A stretch of DNA of 64,000 nucleotides from Pseudopyrenochaeta lycopersici (GCA_003313425.1 NHZP01000010.1:62001-126000); one strand, 5' to 3'; positions 46,074 through 58,746 are shown, counted from the first letter of the stretch. Translations and numbers: made by a program. Notes: generated by a model not told the origin, from the sequence alone.

Positions 46074-47551
46074 TAATACTTTAAGTAGTATAATTATAAG
46101 TATTTTATCTTAATTTAAGCTAAATAAATGTAAATTAGGTATATAAAAACTAGTAAACTTTTATTTTTATAAACTAGCTTAAGTAAAATATAACTATAAA
46201 GTGTATAATTAAGAATTACTAGCTATTATTAAAAGTTTAGTATACTAGTATAATTACTTAGTTAGAACTCTATTTAAACTATAAACTAACTATATAAACT
46301 TAAAATAGTTGATAAAGACTAAAGCTTTAAATTACTAATAAGTAAAGTTATACTTAGTATTAACTAAGTTTAATTTTACTTTATAATATAGGCTAAGAGT
46401 AATAAATCCTATAGGTAGTCTATCTAGATACTTAAAATATATAGCTATACTTTAAACTCTAGCTTTAAAGTATAATTAAGTATTTATAAAGCTTTTATAG
46501 AGATTACTAATAAGAAGGTTAGATAAAAACTATTTATTATTAGTAGCTATACTTATTTTAGTATAAAAGAAGTAGATTTATAAGAAGCTTTATATAAGCT
46601 TTAATTAGTTAGAATAGACTTTAAGTATAAAGAAAATAATAAAAATAAGCTTAAAGAAATAAAAAGTAGTAATAAAGCTTTCTTAGTAAAAACTAAAGTA
46701 AGTATAAATAAGGATAGCTTAATTAGAGCTAGAATAGCTTAATTTTACTAAAAGGTTTTAAAAATAAACTAAAAGAAAGTAATAGCTTTTATAAAATATT
46801 ATAATAACTTAATAGTAAAATATTTTAGTACAGTGCCCTTCTAAAAGTTCTTGCTGCGCTAGTGCGACGCGCTCTATTATAATAATATTACCTTAACTTT
46901 ATAGTATTATAATTATACTACTATAACGCTAAATTGTTTGAGAAATAGACCAAAATACGCGTAGAAGTCTTAATTTAATAGTCTAGTAGTAGAATTAAAT
47001 TATTAGTATACTATATAATAGTACTATAGTTACTAAAGTTACTAATATATTTAGCTATAGTAAATATAGTATATATAATATTAAGAAAAAATATTAATAA
47101 ACTAGTAATATAATAGATAAACTTTATAGTAGTAGACTACTTATACTATTACTTTATTAGAAGAAGATTATTTATTATAAAGCACGCGTATAGCTAAAAA
47201 TTATATATAAAGAGTTAGCTAAAGAGGTATTTGTTATAGATCTAAATAGTACTACTTTAACGCTACTTAGCTATTTTATATTATAGTAGTATCTTTAAAA
47301 ATAAAGCTTTACTAAATCTCTTTATAAAAAGCGCCTAAAGCTTAACAAATTATATATATTATAGTAGCTTAAGTTTTATAAAAGGTACTCTTATTTCTTA
47401 TAGTATGAACGCACTATATACTTCTTAGATAAGTACTCTTTTTAGAAAAGCTTAGAGTAAATATAAAAGTAAGTATTTTATAATTTATAAGAGAAATAAA
47501 AGATAATAATACTTTAAACTTATAGCCATAGTAAGAAAGTAGTATAAATAG

Positions 47552-47929
47552 TGTGCCGTTGCACAGGGTACCTGGGCAATCAGGTGATGATGGGTTTCCT
47601 TTGTCAGCGAAATTTGGTGATAAAACTTGGAGATGCGAGAGATCTCAACAACATGCACCAAACGGGATGCACCATGCACCACACACCACGAGAATTTACT
47701 TCAAAACTGAGATTTTGCAAAGTAGCTAGTGCATTAGCTACGTTAATTCAATGAGATTTCAGACCATTTTGTTTATTACTTTTAATCAGGCTCTATACTT
47801 ACCTTCGTTTCTGGCAGACTGCACAGGCAGAGCTGCTCCTGTTATTCACGCACGTTTAATTCCAACATTACCTCTCATTCACAACACTAGAACTGCAGGA
47901 TTATGCTAAACCACCTTGTTAACTCTACA
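47552..47929 (+). repeat. 5' LTR of the 10.6-kb element (copy B)
   Basis: TGTGCCGTTGCACAGGG...AACTCTACA, 378 bp, lightly mutated. Homologous to four other copies in the window. Confidence 0.9.
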
Positions 47930-48114
47930 TATAATAGCGAAGCCTAAGGGGCGCAACGGTCTGTTCTGGTTAGGCTACAGCTAATAAGAGCAGAAAAAGC
48001 CTACATAGCATTAAACTATTAACGTCGAAAACACAAATATAAGAGCGCTATATTGCGATACAGAGATTATAGGATTACCTAGAAAGAGCTAGGTGTCTGT
48101 TTGACTCTAACAAA

Positions 48115-48270
48115 CCTTTAAGAGGGATGGCGCTGTTGCGGCTAGCCTTTGGAACCTTTAAGAGGGATAGTGCTGTTACGGCCAGCCTTCAGAACCTTTG
48201 AGAGGGATGGCGCTGTTGCGGCTAGCCTTCGGAACCTTTAAGAGGGATGGCGCTGTTACAGCTACCCCCT
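48115..48270 (+). repeat. 40-bp minisatellite in the 5' leader
   Basis: Four head-to-tail units of 40 bp starting CCTTTAAGAGGGATGGCGCT (48115, 48155, 48195, 48235), 85-95% alike, the last one truncated. The inverted copy at 61511-61620 has three units. Confidence 0.9.
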
Positions 48271-48399
48271 CTACATTTTTAGAGCTAAGAGTTGACAGGG
48301 ACCAGCTCTATTAAGGCTGTATCCTTATTATCTTACTATAATAAATTAAGACTTCCTATATAATAAGCAGAAGCTAACTTAGTAGTAGCAGGACAAGAA

Positions 48400-51300
48400 G
48401 ACAAATAAGAATAAGATAACAGAAAATAAAAATAAGAACAACTATAAATAATTAAGAAATAATTCAGAAGTAGTACAGTATTAGATTTTAGTTAATTATC
48501 AGCGTTAGTAAGAAACTGCCTAGTAGTTGCAGTCTCCTTATTCAGTTATACTGAAGGGCTGCAGCAGCCTATTCAGGATTCAGCCTTCAGCTATCCTTAT
48601 AGCTAAATCGACACTAGATTCGCTATCATTTAGATTAGATCTTACGCCAGCTATTAAGGTTATTAAAAAACACACTATAGATACTAGCAAAGTACTTATA
48701 CCTATAAGGCTGGCGAGGAAAGACTTTCTATTTACAGGAAAAGATATTACTAAGTTCCTAGATAACTTTAATTGCTAGGCAGATAATAGCAGCTATAATA
48801 ACTATTAAAAGATAAGAATTTTTTTAGACTTCTGTAATACTATATGCAGAAGCTTTATTAAGAAAATAAGGCTATATAAGGCACTAGACTAGAAGAAGCT
48901 TTAAGAAGTAATAAAAGAGTATTAGCATAATTAAGATGTAGCTTAACGCATAGGAACGCGAGCGTTCCTAGAGACCTATGTTTCTAAGACGTTAAGAAAA
49001 TTCCTAGGACTATCTAAGTATTTAACTAACTTCGCAGCGTATAGTAACGCTTGTATTAAGACAGGCTAGCTGTATAAGACAGAGGCTGGCTTCTTTTTCG
49101 CTAGAGGCCTTCTAAGAGAAGACTAGGATATAATCTTTATCTATATACATGAAGAGCTAATTCTAGATAAGCTAGAGAGTTTTAATATTAAGAAAATTTA
49201 CACGTATCTTAAGCGCGTGTACCGCTAGAGAGAGGGGATAAAATAGATATCCCCTAGTTATGTAGAAAGAGAGGCTAAGCTTGCACACTAGATCCTTAAT
49301 TAAGAAAAGAAAACATTAACAGCTAAGTAGCTAAAAGACGCAGTTAATGAGTATAAGAAAAGCAAAGTTTAAGAGGAAGCTAGGCCTGCTCTTCTACCTA
49401 GTGTAGATCTAGAGGTTTAAGACCTTATTTCAGCCCTCGGCGACTAGAAGATTAGCCTAGCTGAGGTTAACGAGATAATGGTTTATCCTAAGCTTGGTTA
49501 GATTCTGAGGAACCTAGCTACGTACGCGTACTTTATCAGCTGAGTTGTCTTAAGAGATAATGCTAAGCATCTACTATTAGAAAGGAATGATAGCTCTTAC
49601 GTAATAACAGCTCCTCGCAGCTTAAATCCTTAGCAAGGCGCGATTACTATCTAAGGCTGTAAATATTAAAACACTTGTAATATGTGTAACCTTCCTAGTT
49701 ACATTGCTAGAGAATGTAAGCTATATTAGCTGCTTTTATATCTTAGCTAGATTAGCTTTAAGTAGAACAGGGAAGTTAGATATAAGACTTACTATTTTAG
49801 TCCTTTGCATAAGAGGTTAGAGTAAATCTAAGGAACTACACCCTAAGCGCTGCAGCTCTATTAGTTAAAATAGAAAATTTAGGAGTATTATAGAGTTACT
49901 AATAATGTTCTGGATTAGCTAGCGTCGGTAGTATGTCTAGAGAAGTTTAATAGAGTAGACTTAAGGCCTGCTTAATATTAAAAGCTTAGACTTCTAGCTG
50001 TGCAGTAACAGAAGGTAGTTAGTCCTAATACGAATAGAATTATAGAAGATAGATATGGCAGGGCAGCTATAAGCCCGGCTAAGGATCTTCTGAACTTTCA
50101 GAACGTTAGGATATTACTAAGAGGCTTAACTAAGGCGTGTTTTACCCTTAATAAGGTTATATCTTAGGATATTATTCTTAGTACTTTTAAAGAAAGAGTA
50201 GTAAATGCTAGCTTAACTTACGCAGTAACACGCTCTTAAACGCGTTAGAATGTCAGGAAAGATATAGTTCTTAAGAAAGTTAGGCAGAGTAAAGTTTAGA
50301 AGTAAGCTCCTGCTAAGCCTCCTTATTCTAAGTAACTAAAGTAAGTTATAGTTAAGGACTATTATATGCCTACTATAAGGGGTAATACTGTATTCAAACT
50401 AATAGATATTAAGGAATTTGAGCGAGTAGAGCTAATTCTATTCGCTAGCTAAGCCTATAATAAGCTATTCTCTCTTATACAGCCTCTAGATAACGATAGA
50501 AGCTTTTAGGATTTAAAAGCTAAGCCTAAATTTATTAGTTAGAATAAGAAAAAGAAGAACTAGAATAACGGCCTTACTAATACAGAGCTCCGTTATTTAC
50601 TAGGCCCGCATCTAAACTATATCGCTACTACTATACTATATTAGGAGGTGCGTAGTATAACTTTTAGAGACCTTATAAGCTAATATCAGCTTTAAAAACA
50701 AGTTAGAAATATATTAAAAGCGATTAATAAGCCTGCCGCGTTATTAGCTAGCGTGAACGCTGTAGAATTAAGTATTAGGCTGGCCAGCTAATTAGTAATC
50801 GCTAGGTTAGCTAAGCGAGACCTGCTGAAACCTAATTAGCTAACACTACAGTACCTTACTCTGTATAACCCCGCGTCTGCCTAAGTTATTAGGGATGTTT
50901 AGAGGCATTTTTCTAATAAAGAAAAGGTTAAATTAAATTAAGAAGAGACTGTTAGTCTTAAAAAAGGACTAAATTTAGGGCTTAACTTAATATAATTTAG
51001 GACTTTTAATACCTAAACTAGGCATAAGCCCCTAGGAACATATAATACTTAGTATAAAGCTTTAGTTAATCCTACTAAATAAGAAGCTACGATAATTTAA
51101 AAGAAGATAAGTATAGCTTACGTACAGTGTAACTTTCTAACCTACTAGGCCTTATTTAATAGGCATATAGTAAAGTGTCTTATTAACACTAGCGCACAGA
51201 TAAACCTTTTAAGATATAGTACGGCTAAGGTATTAAAGCTTACATATAAAGACTATAAGTAAGGTAGCTCGTATTAAGATAGAGTAGTTACTGCAAATAG

Positions 51301-51590
51301 AAGCACTAATCCTTTTATAGGAACTGCGTAGAGTGTCCTAGTTAAAGTAGGGGAGGTGACTATTATTAGTTACTTTAGGATTGTTTAAAACCTAATAAGA
51401 TTAGTAATTTTAGGTGGACCTTAGTGCGCTTTAGTAAGGTTATTAATTTAGTATAATATATATAGAAGGATTATGTGCAGGATTATTTCTAAGAATAGAG
51501 ACAGGAACGCCGTCTTTATAGCTTCTAATCCTGCTCTGCTGCATCTAAGAGACTATGTGCTAACTCCTAAAGATAAGGAAAACACGTAGT
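48400..51590 (+). pseudogene. gag: gag-protease of the 10.6-kb element
   Basis: The longest stop-free piece (48527-48778) reads MQSPYSVILKGCSSL. A zinc knuckle at 49676-49717 is CNMCNLPSYIAREC (C-x2-C-x4-H-x4-C with His now Tyr). Protease at about 51172: VKCLINTSAQINLLRYS, originally LIDTGA-type, so the catalytic Asp is lost. The protease tail gives VILGGP and YNIYRRIMCRI. The frame is continuous apart from TAG/TAA at former Gln/Trp codons. The first 2.2 kb is duplicated inverted at 59135-61400. Confidence 0.75.
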
Positions 51591-51689
51591 AGACAACCTT
51601 TCTGGGGAGGAGTGTCTAGATTTAAGTAGAAGATACCTAGGACGATGTTTTAGTTTAGAATCTTATTTATCTTATGCTTAGGTTAAGTA

Positions 51690-52500
51690 TATTTAGGAGG
51701 CTGAGTTTGTGAAAGCTTCTGTTAGATTTAGCGAATTTTTACCTGTGTTTACGACTAATAATAAGCAGTAATTTGAAGAATAGGTAAAGCAAGTAATGAG
51801 CTATGCGGTTGGAGCCTCTAAGGATCCTTTAGCTGTGCGAGAATTGGAGTCTTTTTCAGTTATGTGTGAACTTAACCCTCAGGCTATGGGAAAAATTGAG
51901 GGTAGTCACAAGCCAATATGCAACGCACTTGCAAAGCTTCCTAGACCTTAGGTTAATAATCTTCTGACAGTATTATAGGCAGACAGAATTTCTACTCAGA
52001 GTCAGACTGGATATTCTCCTTATTAGTTAGTTACTAGTTAGAATCTAGTACTTCTGATTAAGCTTACTCTTCTAACATAGCAGACATTGCTATTTAGATA
52101 AGTAATATTAAGAGGCTAGTTGTTAGTAGTGCGAGCTATGCAGCTAGATTTAAGAGATTAATTTCTTAAGGACGCAGTGTTAAGAACTAAGCGCCTACAA
52201 CGCGAAAAGAAGGAATATTAGAATAATTATAAGGAGATTTATTAAGAAGAAATTAAAGATAATAACTTTGTACTAATATAGGACTTAGCTAGAGACATTA
52301 ATATATTAAGAGATAAGAAGCTTACGAGCAGATAGCTAGGACTATATAAAGTCTTTTATACTAACTAGGATAAAAGTAACTATTAACTTATAGACCTTAA
52401 CAGCACGTAATTTAGAAACACTACCCTAGGATAGAGACTTAAACTATAGGTACCTTAAGATAAAAGCGAGGTCGCTTAGGAGTATTAAGGTTGTGTAAAG
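51690..52500 (+). pseudogene. Integrase C-terminal portion
   Basis: Readable blocks: VMCELNPQAMGKIEGSHKPI (consensus NPxANGxIERGHxPI), ADRISTQSQTGYSPY, LLVVRAMQLDLRD, LRTKRLQREKEEY, LARDINILRDKKLTSR. This is the second half of a gypsy-type integrase. The zinc-binding and first DDE parts are not seen. Confidence 0.7.
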
Positions 52501-52819
52501 CTATAGGATCCTTCGTTGTGGGATGCTAAAGCTAACTTTTTACTACCGCCTGCTTAATTTAATAACTCTTAAGATAATAAGTTTATAGTTATTAAGAATC
52601 CTAACTAAGACGCGATTTAGTTATAAGAGATAGAGATTAACCCTCCTATAAACTTAGATTTATCTAAAGATATAATATAGCTAACTGCGCGCGGCTATTC
52701 TGTTATTATACTAAGATCTTTAACAGAGACTAAGAGACAATAATATGTTTAAATACCTAATTTAGAAATTAATTCTAACTTAGAAGATAAGCTTGCTTAA
52801 GCCTAGGAGACGGGCTTTT

Positions 52820-53240
52820 ATCTTAAAGTAGGGGAGGGGCTGTATTTCCTTTGTTAAATTTTCGCATATTTTTATATATTTAGTATTACATACACGCAGC
52901 GTAACCCCCTAGACACATAAAAATAAGTTAAAATTAAACGAAATATTATTTAGAGTCGCTGGGAGGTTAATCTCCTAGTTGCGCGATTAAAAATAGTGGA
53001 GAAACTAGGGTGTTGAAGAATCTGGCTAATTAGTAATTGCTAGGTAAGCTTAGCGAGACCTGCTGAAATCTGATTAGCTGGATAACTTAATATCTGCGCT
53101 AACAGCAGTAACGCAACCACGAGATTACGGAGTGATAATTTGAAGATGTAGAATTAATTAAAGGAGGTAGAAGATAAGATAATTAATATTTTTAAGTGTG
53201 AAGGTGAGTTAATAGCTGCGTTTGGCAGTAAGATGAGACG
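52820..53240. other. Spacer between the two ORFs of the 10.6-kb element
   Basis: Begins with a purine tract AAAGTAGGGGAGGGG (52824-52838) resembling the true polypurine tract at 57798, followed by TGTATTTCC. It may be a remnant of an older LTR junction or an internal primer site. Confidence 0.45.
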
Positions 53241-56200
53241 TGCTTAGGAAACGTTCCTAAGTAGCTAACTCTTAAGAGGACCTGCTATGCTAGCCAATTA
53301 GGCAACAGGAAGGAGTAAAAAGGATAGTAACTTTACCTTTTATTATGTTAACAAGCCTTAGCGGGGCTTTTAAGTAAAAGTTAAGGAGGGAAGGATACCC
53401 TCCGCCGCTTAAACCTCCTCTAAATCTTAAGCCTATAGTTAATCTTATAAGGCCTAAGTTTCTCTTTCTTGCTTCCTGTTACTATCTATTAAAACTTTCT
53501 AAAGTAAATACACAAGTGCCTGTTAAGTACAAACTTTAAGCGATATTACAGCTGCCTTAGACACCTAAATAGCCTAGGAAGCGTCTACCCTTACTGATAA
53601 ACCTAAATCCTTAACTAACTACGACTATAATTAAGCCTGCGCTAACAGAGATTGTGCGATTTACTAGTAAAGAAGCTATTAAAGACTATAGAACTAAGCT
53701 TAAGCGTTATAGTAATGTTAAAGTCCCTTAGCACGCAGGGATTATAGTAGATACTTAGGTTTAAAACTTACTACAAGTCTCGCCTATTAAACAGAAGGGT
53801 ATAGTAGATAATTAGATAGTAGCCTTAGCAACTTACTTTAATAAGACTTTAACTCTTATTATTATAACTAGAGAATTTCTAAAAGGAAGGCTAAGCCTAA
53901 TATTACAGTATAGAGGTATTGCTGCTTTTAAGCAGCAATATCTTATACTTAAAGATATAGATACTTATAAGAAGAAGAGGAAAAAGGAGATAGAGAGCGC
54001 GTTTACCTATCTAGACGAATACTATCAGCATGTACTAAGGTAGGTTCTTATTCTATATTCTGTTTAGGTAGTGTACTCGCACTCTAGCGTGACGGCAGTC
54101 TAATAGTTACTGCGCAGGACCTTGTTAGACAACCTCGCTCCCTTCCTTAATATAGCTCTTTACTATTAATAATAATCTGTAAGGAGGAGATAGGATAGAT
54201 TTATTAATATTACTAACTAGGAAGAAGTATATTAGTAGATAGCTAATATGCCTGCTTAGATAAAGAAGTATTATAAGGACAGTAACGCTAAGTTACGTAG
54301 TATCGTTAATAAGTATAAGATGCCTGCCTCTAGGATTATAGCTAACAATATAGACACGCGCTCTAGGGAGAGGTATCTTAACTAGATGTTCTAGACAGAG
54401 GTAATTAAATAGTATAGAAAGTAATTGCATGTAGGAACGAAGCTTCCTCTAAATATAACTATTCTGCCTAAGTAGCTGTAAGAGAATTATTTTAGGTATT
54501 ATAAGCAGACTAAGTTACTTCTTCCTGCTACTAGTAATAGTAAGAATAATTCTGCAGCTAAGGTTAGCGTCTAGACAACAGCCTTAGCGATAACTGCCTC
54601 TAAGCGTGCTAGAAGCTAAAGCCCTGCTACTTTATTAAATATTAGAGGGCGCACGTAAGTTATTAAGCCTTCTAGTCTTAGTTACTAACGCATAAGTAAA
54701 GAATTTAGAGGTAACATCTAGAATAAGCTAGAGAGGTTAGGCGAGCCTTGAATAGACAGGCTGTCTGTTACAGCTGAAAGCATTTAAGAAATCTAGCTAG
54801 AAGAACAACGTTTAAGAGGGAATAGGCGTACTTAATAATAGGTTAAGGTAGTAGAGGCCCTTTAAGAGAAATTCTGTCTTAGGCAGCGTTAGAGATTTCC
54901 CTCTACGCAGCCTCTCGCTCTAGATAAGATTCGCGTAAGAGACTTAGAGTTAGTAAGGTAGTTACGTAAAGAGTTAGAAATACTGCTAGTAATACTTAAT
55001 AACAGTATTAATGTTTAAGACTTAATTAAAGAAGATATCTCGCTTAAAACTAGCATCGCAGTAAAATCGCGTAAAGGATGCAGCTGTATAAATAAATAGT
55101 CTGCTCTAGTTAAGATAACCGCGTCGCTTATATCTAGGAAGTTAAATAATAGTAAGCGCGTTTAGCTAATTAATACCTAGTATTAAGAGTGTGTAAATTT
55201 CAGCACTCTTAAGGATAGGTAGGGTAGTTAGGTATTTAACTATCGCAAGGTATGCTAGCAATATTATTATTACGTAGCTAGCAAGATAGGCCTGCTTACT
55301 TAAAGCCTTAGCATTTTAAATACAGTTTAGCTGCTTAAGATACTATACTATTGTTAGGATTAATAGCGTTAGCTTTAATTAGACCTAGTAACTTAAGTTC
55401 TGTTCTTAGCCCTGTTTTAAGGAGACTATACGCATTAAGACCTAAAGAGCTATTATTATCGCCTAGTAAAAGTTTAAGTCTAAATTAACTAGGATAAAGT
55501 TGCTAAGGCTCTTAATTAGGGAGTATATATTAAAGTATTTAAGGAGTACAGCAGCATTACCTATAACGCCTTTAGCTAGATTTTTAAGGATCCTAAGCTA
55601 GTCTTAATCCTTAATTAGAGTTTTAATATATACCTCTACTATATATAGTTAATTAATAGCAAGAGTAACCTTAGCTAGTATTAGGTAATATATTATTCGT
55701 TAATACAGTAGCTTGTGCGTAGTAACATTAAGTATTAGCTGCTGTACGCAGTCTTGCGAAAAGAGCCTAACCTAATTTCTTACCCTTATTACACGAAATA
55801 CACTAAGCCTAGGGATAGGACTTACTTCTATTATATTAATTTAAATATCTCTAAAGCTGTATACTTAGGTAGGGGCGTAGACATTATCTAAGGAAGCGTC
55901 TCTTTTAATAATAAAGATAAAGATAACTATACACAGATACTACGTAGCTTTTATAATATTATCTATAAGTACTAAAACTAGCGAGAAAACTTAGGACTTA
56001 AGAACTCTACTAGTTATATTAAGGGATAGGACGATAAGAGAGATTAGCTAGAGAATTATAGTACGAAATTCCCTAACGTTAAATAGTTTAGTCAGCCTTA
56101 TAAGGCTGGTTATGTCTGTATCTCTAATCCTAGGCTGCCTTATAGATCTACTAGACCTGCAACTAAGTAATAACGAACTATCTTGCCTTAGTTTATTAAG

Positions 56201-57400
56201 GTAGAAGAGGACATAACTACGATAGAGATTCCTAAGATAGGCTCCTATTAAGAGCTTACTGCTGCCTTTTAAAGCCTAACTGCCGCGCCAAAGTTACCTT
56301 CTAGACACTTAAATTACTATAGCGGCGTTAAGTAGGCCTTTCCTAGAGATATTACACTAGTATACTTATTAAATATTACTAAGGCTATAAACTGTTAGCT
56401 GAGATAGGACTCTTTACTAGTCTTAGAGGAACTGACAGACTTATTTACAGATTAGCCTAATCCTAGTTTAATCTGTTAATTTATTAAGAATACTAGGAAG
56501 GCTATAGTAAAGATAATTAAAGAGTATTAGGTTATCTACTAGTATTATAAGAAGCTTACTTTTAAGGAAGACAGAGACCTTAGCGTACCTAATAAGTCGT
56601 TCTTCTTAAATAAAGGTATAAATCTAGCTTAGGAAGCTAAGTAGTAGAAGCACAATAGGTAGGTTAAACAACGTACTACCCTAGACAAGGTTCTTAAGGA
56701 GCTTTCTAATAATCCTAATAGCAAGGCTGCTAAGATACTGTGGAGTTAACAAGGTGGTTCGGCACAATCCCGCAGTTCTGGTGTTGTGAATGAGAGGTAA
56801 CGTTGGAATCGAACGTGCGTGAATAACAGGAGCAGCCCTGCCTGTGCAGTCTGCCAGAAACAAAGGTAAGTATGGAGCCTGATTAAAAGTAATAAACAAA
56901 ATGGTCTGAAATCTCATGAATTGACGTAGCTAATGCACTAGCTACTTTGCAAAATCTCAGTTTTGAAGTGAATTCTCATGGAGTGTGGTGCATGGTTTTG
57001 GTGCATGACGTTGAGATCTCTCGCATCTTCAAGTCTTATCATCAAATCTCGCTGACAAAGGAAACCCATCATCACCTGATTGCCCAGGTACCCTGTGCAA
57101 CGGCACAATACTAGACAGGAAGGAGAAACTAAGGCGTCTGTCTATCTAAAGCGTAACTAAGTCTCTACAGACTTTAACTTATGCTAGTTTATAAAGGTTA
57201 TTATCGCAGCAACAGGCGCTAAGTTAATATTCGCCTAGTTAGTTACCTATAGAACCTCCTCTCGCGCTTTCTTGTCCTAGGCAAGCGCAACCTAACATAA
57301 GCGCGTTAAATCTGCATACACTGTCGCAGACTCCTTGTCGTAGCAAGAGGATTAAAGAGATTAAGAAGAAGAAGTAAGGGTGATTTAGCTGCACTGTCAA
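53240..57400 (+). pseudogene. Second ORF (more than 1,200 codons), unknown family, possible dioxygenase-like segment
   Basis: One plus frame stays coherent for about 4 kb; nearly all interruptions are TAG/TAA, as expected from RIP of Gln/Trp codons. Text in order: KEAIKDYRTKLKRYSNVKVP, IAAFKQQYLILKDIDTYKKK, a long helical basic region, LALDKIRVRDLELVRQLRKE, CQQYYYYVASKIGLL, then KPRDRTYFYYINLNI, GRGVDIIQGSVSFNNKDKDN, TRPATKQQRTILPQFIKVEE and PSRHLNYYSGVKQAFPRDIT. The triplet at 55832-55840 (Tyr-Ile-Asn now) would be His-x-Asp before C-to-T/G-to-A change, as in 2-oxoglutarate/Fe dioxygenases; this is a guess. The C-terminus is Pro/Lys-rich. It matches no retroelement protein I know, so it is probably a captured gene. 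It is interrupted by the solo LTR 56739-57107. Confidence 0.6.
56739..57107 (-). repeat. Solo LTR of the 10.6-kb family (copy C)
   Basis: 369 bp, inverted relative to B and D, perfect 4-bp duplication ATAC (56735-56738, 57108-57111). Almost un-RIPed inside a heavily RIPed host ORF. Confidence 0.92.
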
Positions 57401-57797
57401 GAGCCTAACTAATTAGCAGTTATTAGGTAAGGCTTAACAGACTCTAATTAGCTAAGTGCCTCTAGGTTATTTAAGGGATACTAGGATAATAGTATACTTA
57501 CCAGCGTCTTTAATAGTAAGGTTAAGGCGCGTTTTCTTTTATTTTTCCTACTATCTTTAAGAGATTTAATAATAAAGTGCGAGAGTTTATAAAGGAACCT
57601 GCATAATTACAAGGACTGCTCCTCCTACAGAAATATAGCTTATACTGCCTTCCCTTTATTTATAGGGTAATAATTTCTTTCTTTCCTTTCTTTTTTTTAT
57701 GTATCTTTTCTTAGCTCTCTTCTCCTCCTGCTAATAGTTCTGCTTATAAAGAGAAAGAATAATAAGCAGGATTTATAAGCTTAATAGGACTAAGCTT

Positions 57798-57810
57798 AAA
57801 GTAGGGGAGG
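57798..57810 (+). other. Polypurine tract of the 10.6-kb element
   Basis: AAAGTAGGGGAGG two bases upstream of the 3' LTR start. Confidence 0.7.
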
Positions 57811-57812
57811 TT

Positions 57813-58190
57813 TATACTGTTATATAAGGTACCTAGGCAATTAGGTAATAATAGGTTTCCTTTGTCAGCGAAATTTAGTAATAAAACTTAGAGATACGAG
57901 AGATCTTAACAACATGCACTAAACGGGATGCACTATGCACCACACACTACAAGAATTTACTTTAAAACTGAGATTTTGCAAAGTAGCTAGTGTATTAGCT
58001 ACGTTAATTTAATAAGATTTCAGACCATTTTATTTATTACTTTTAATCAGGCTCTATACTTACCTTTGTTTCTGGCAGACTGCACAGGCAGAGCTGCTCC
58101 TGTTATTCACGCACGTTTGATTCTAACGTTACCTCTCATTCACAACACCAGAACTGCGGGATTGTGCCGAACTACCTTGTTAACTCCATA
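57813..58190 (+). repeat. 3' LTR of the 10.6-kb element (copy D)
   Basis: 378 bp. The first 45 bp are strongly RIP-mutated (TATACTGTTATATAAGG for TGTGCCGTTGCACAGGG). Followed by ATAG. Confidence 0.88.
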
Positions 58191-58746
58191 ATAGTATAAA
58201 GTTTAATATAGCTAGATAAATATAAGCGTATATAGAAGAGCCCTCTAGTTATAATAGAGCGTAATCTTAGTAGTCTAAACTATGAATACTCTACTAAAAG
58301 TTATATTAAGGCTTTAAAGAAAAGCTTTTTATATAAAATAACGCGCGTGTATATATAGCTATAGCTATAAAGAGATTTCTAGCTAACTACTATATTAGTA
58401 TAGTTTACTAGCTACTATACTTACCTAATCTTAACCTAATTAAGTACTTTTAGTAGTATCTTAAAAAGCTTATATATAAATCTTATCTTTAGTATAATAA
58501 TTATAGTTAAGCTATAAAGGAGTAGGATAGCTTTTATACTATATTAAAAAGTTACTAGCGTTATATACTGGCTAGCCTAATTTAGTACTTTATTATAAGT
58601 ATACTATAATAAATTAATATATATAAAAGTATAAGGGTAGTAAACAAAATATTAAACCTATATATAACTACTACTATAAAAAAAATTAAACTATATTATA
58701 TATTAGCTAGTATTTATAGTATTAAAGTTTTATGCCTATATGCTAG

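Larger units (their letters stand above)
43940..46830 (+). pseudogene. Gypsy RT/RNase H remnant (element 3), split by a pogo element
   Basis: Before the insertion: a frame ending LESLKLCS and, in the next frame, the RT-tail block AFxKLKTMFLKVLILAYFE (consensus KLKxAFTTAPVLAHFD). After it, at about 46260-46470: LINTKAL-type RNase H text and FNFTLQYRLRVINPIGSLSR (consensus FxIQYRPGVxNPVADALSR). The pogo element at 44228-46073 lies inside the conserved Asp-Ala-Ser region. LTRs were not found. Confidence 0.7.
47552..58190 (+). mobile_element. 10.6-kb LTR retroelement without visible RT and with a second large ORF
   Basis: LTRs 47552-47929 and 57813-58190 (378 bp each), 4-bp duplication ATAG (47548-47551, 58191-58194), polypurine tract 57798-57810. 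Coding content: gag and protease (48400-51590), integrase C-terminal part (51690-52500), a second ORF (about 53240-57400). I find no reverse transcriptase or RNase H motif between protease and integrase, where only about 100 bp separate them. A solo LTR of its own family (56739-57107) later inserted in the second ORF. A 5' truncated copy lies inverted at 59135-62181. Confidence 0.8.
46831..58740 (+). mobile_element. Tc1 element split by the 10.6-kb LTR element
   Basis: Left end CAGTGCCCTTCTAAAAGTTC at 46831, preceded by TA. Transposase N-terminal half at 46980-47547: text such as LKKRLKLNKLYILQ and KFYKRYSYFLQYERTIYFLD. C-terminal half at 58195-58640: ARVYIAIAIKRFLANYYISI, YLPNLNLIKYF. The two halves are continuous once 47552-58190 and one ATAG are removed. 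The right inverted end could not be found; it is probably lost at the junction with the LTR at 58747. Confidence 0.7.

Noticed and set aside
53240..57400. Reading the second ORF as a DUF3435/Starship-type tyrosine recombinase
   Set aside because: I saw no recombinase R..H.R/Y-type motif block, and the borders are LTRs, not Starship ends.
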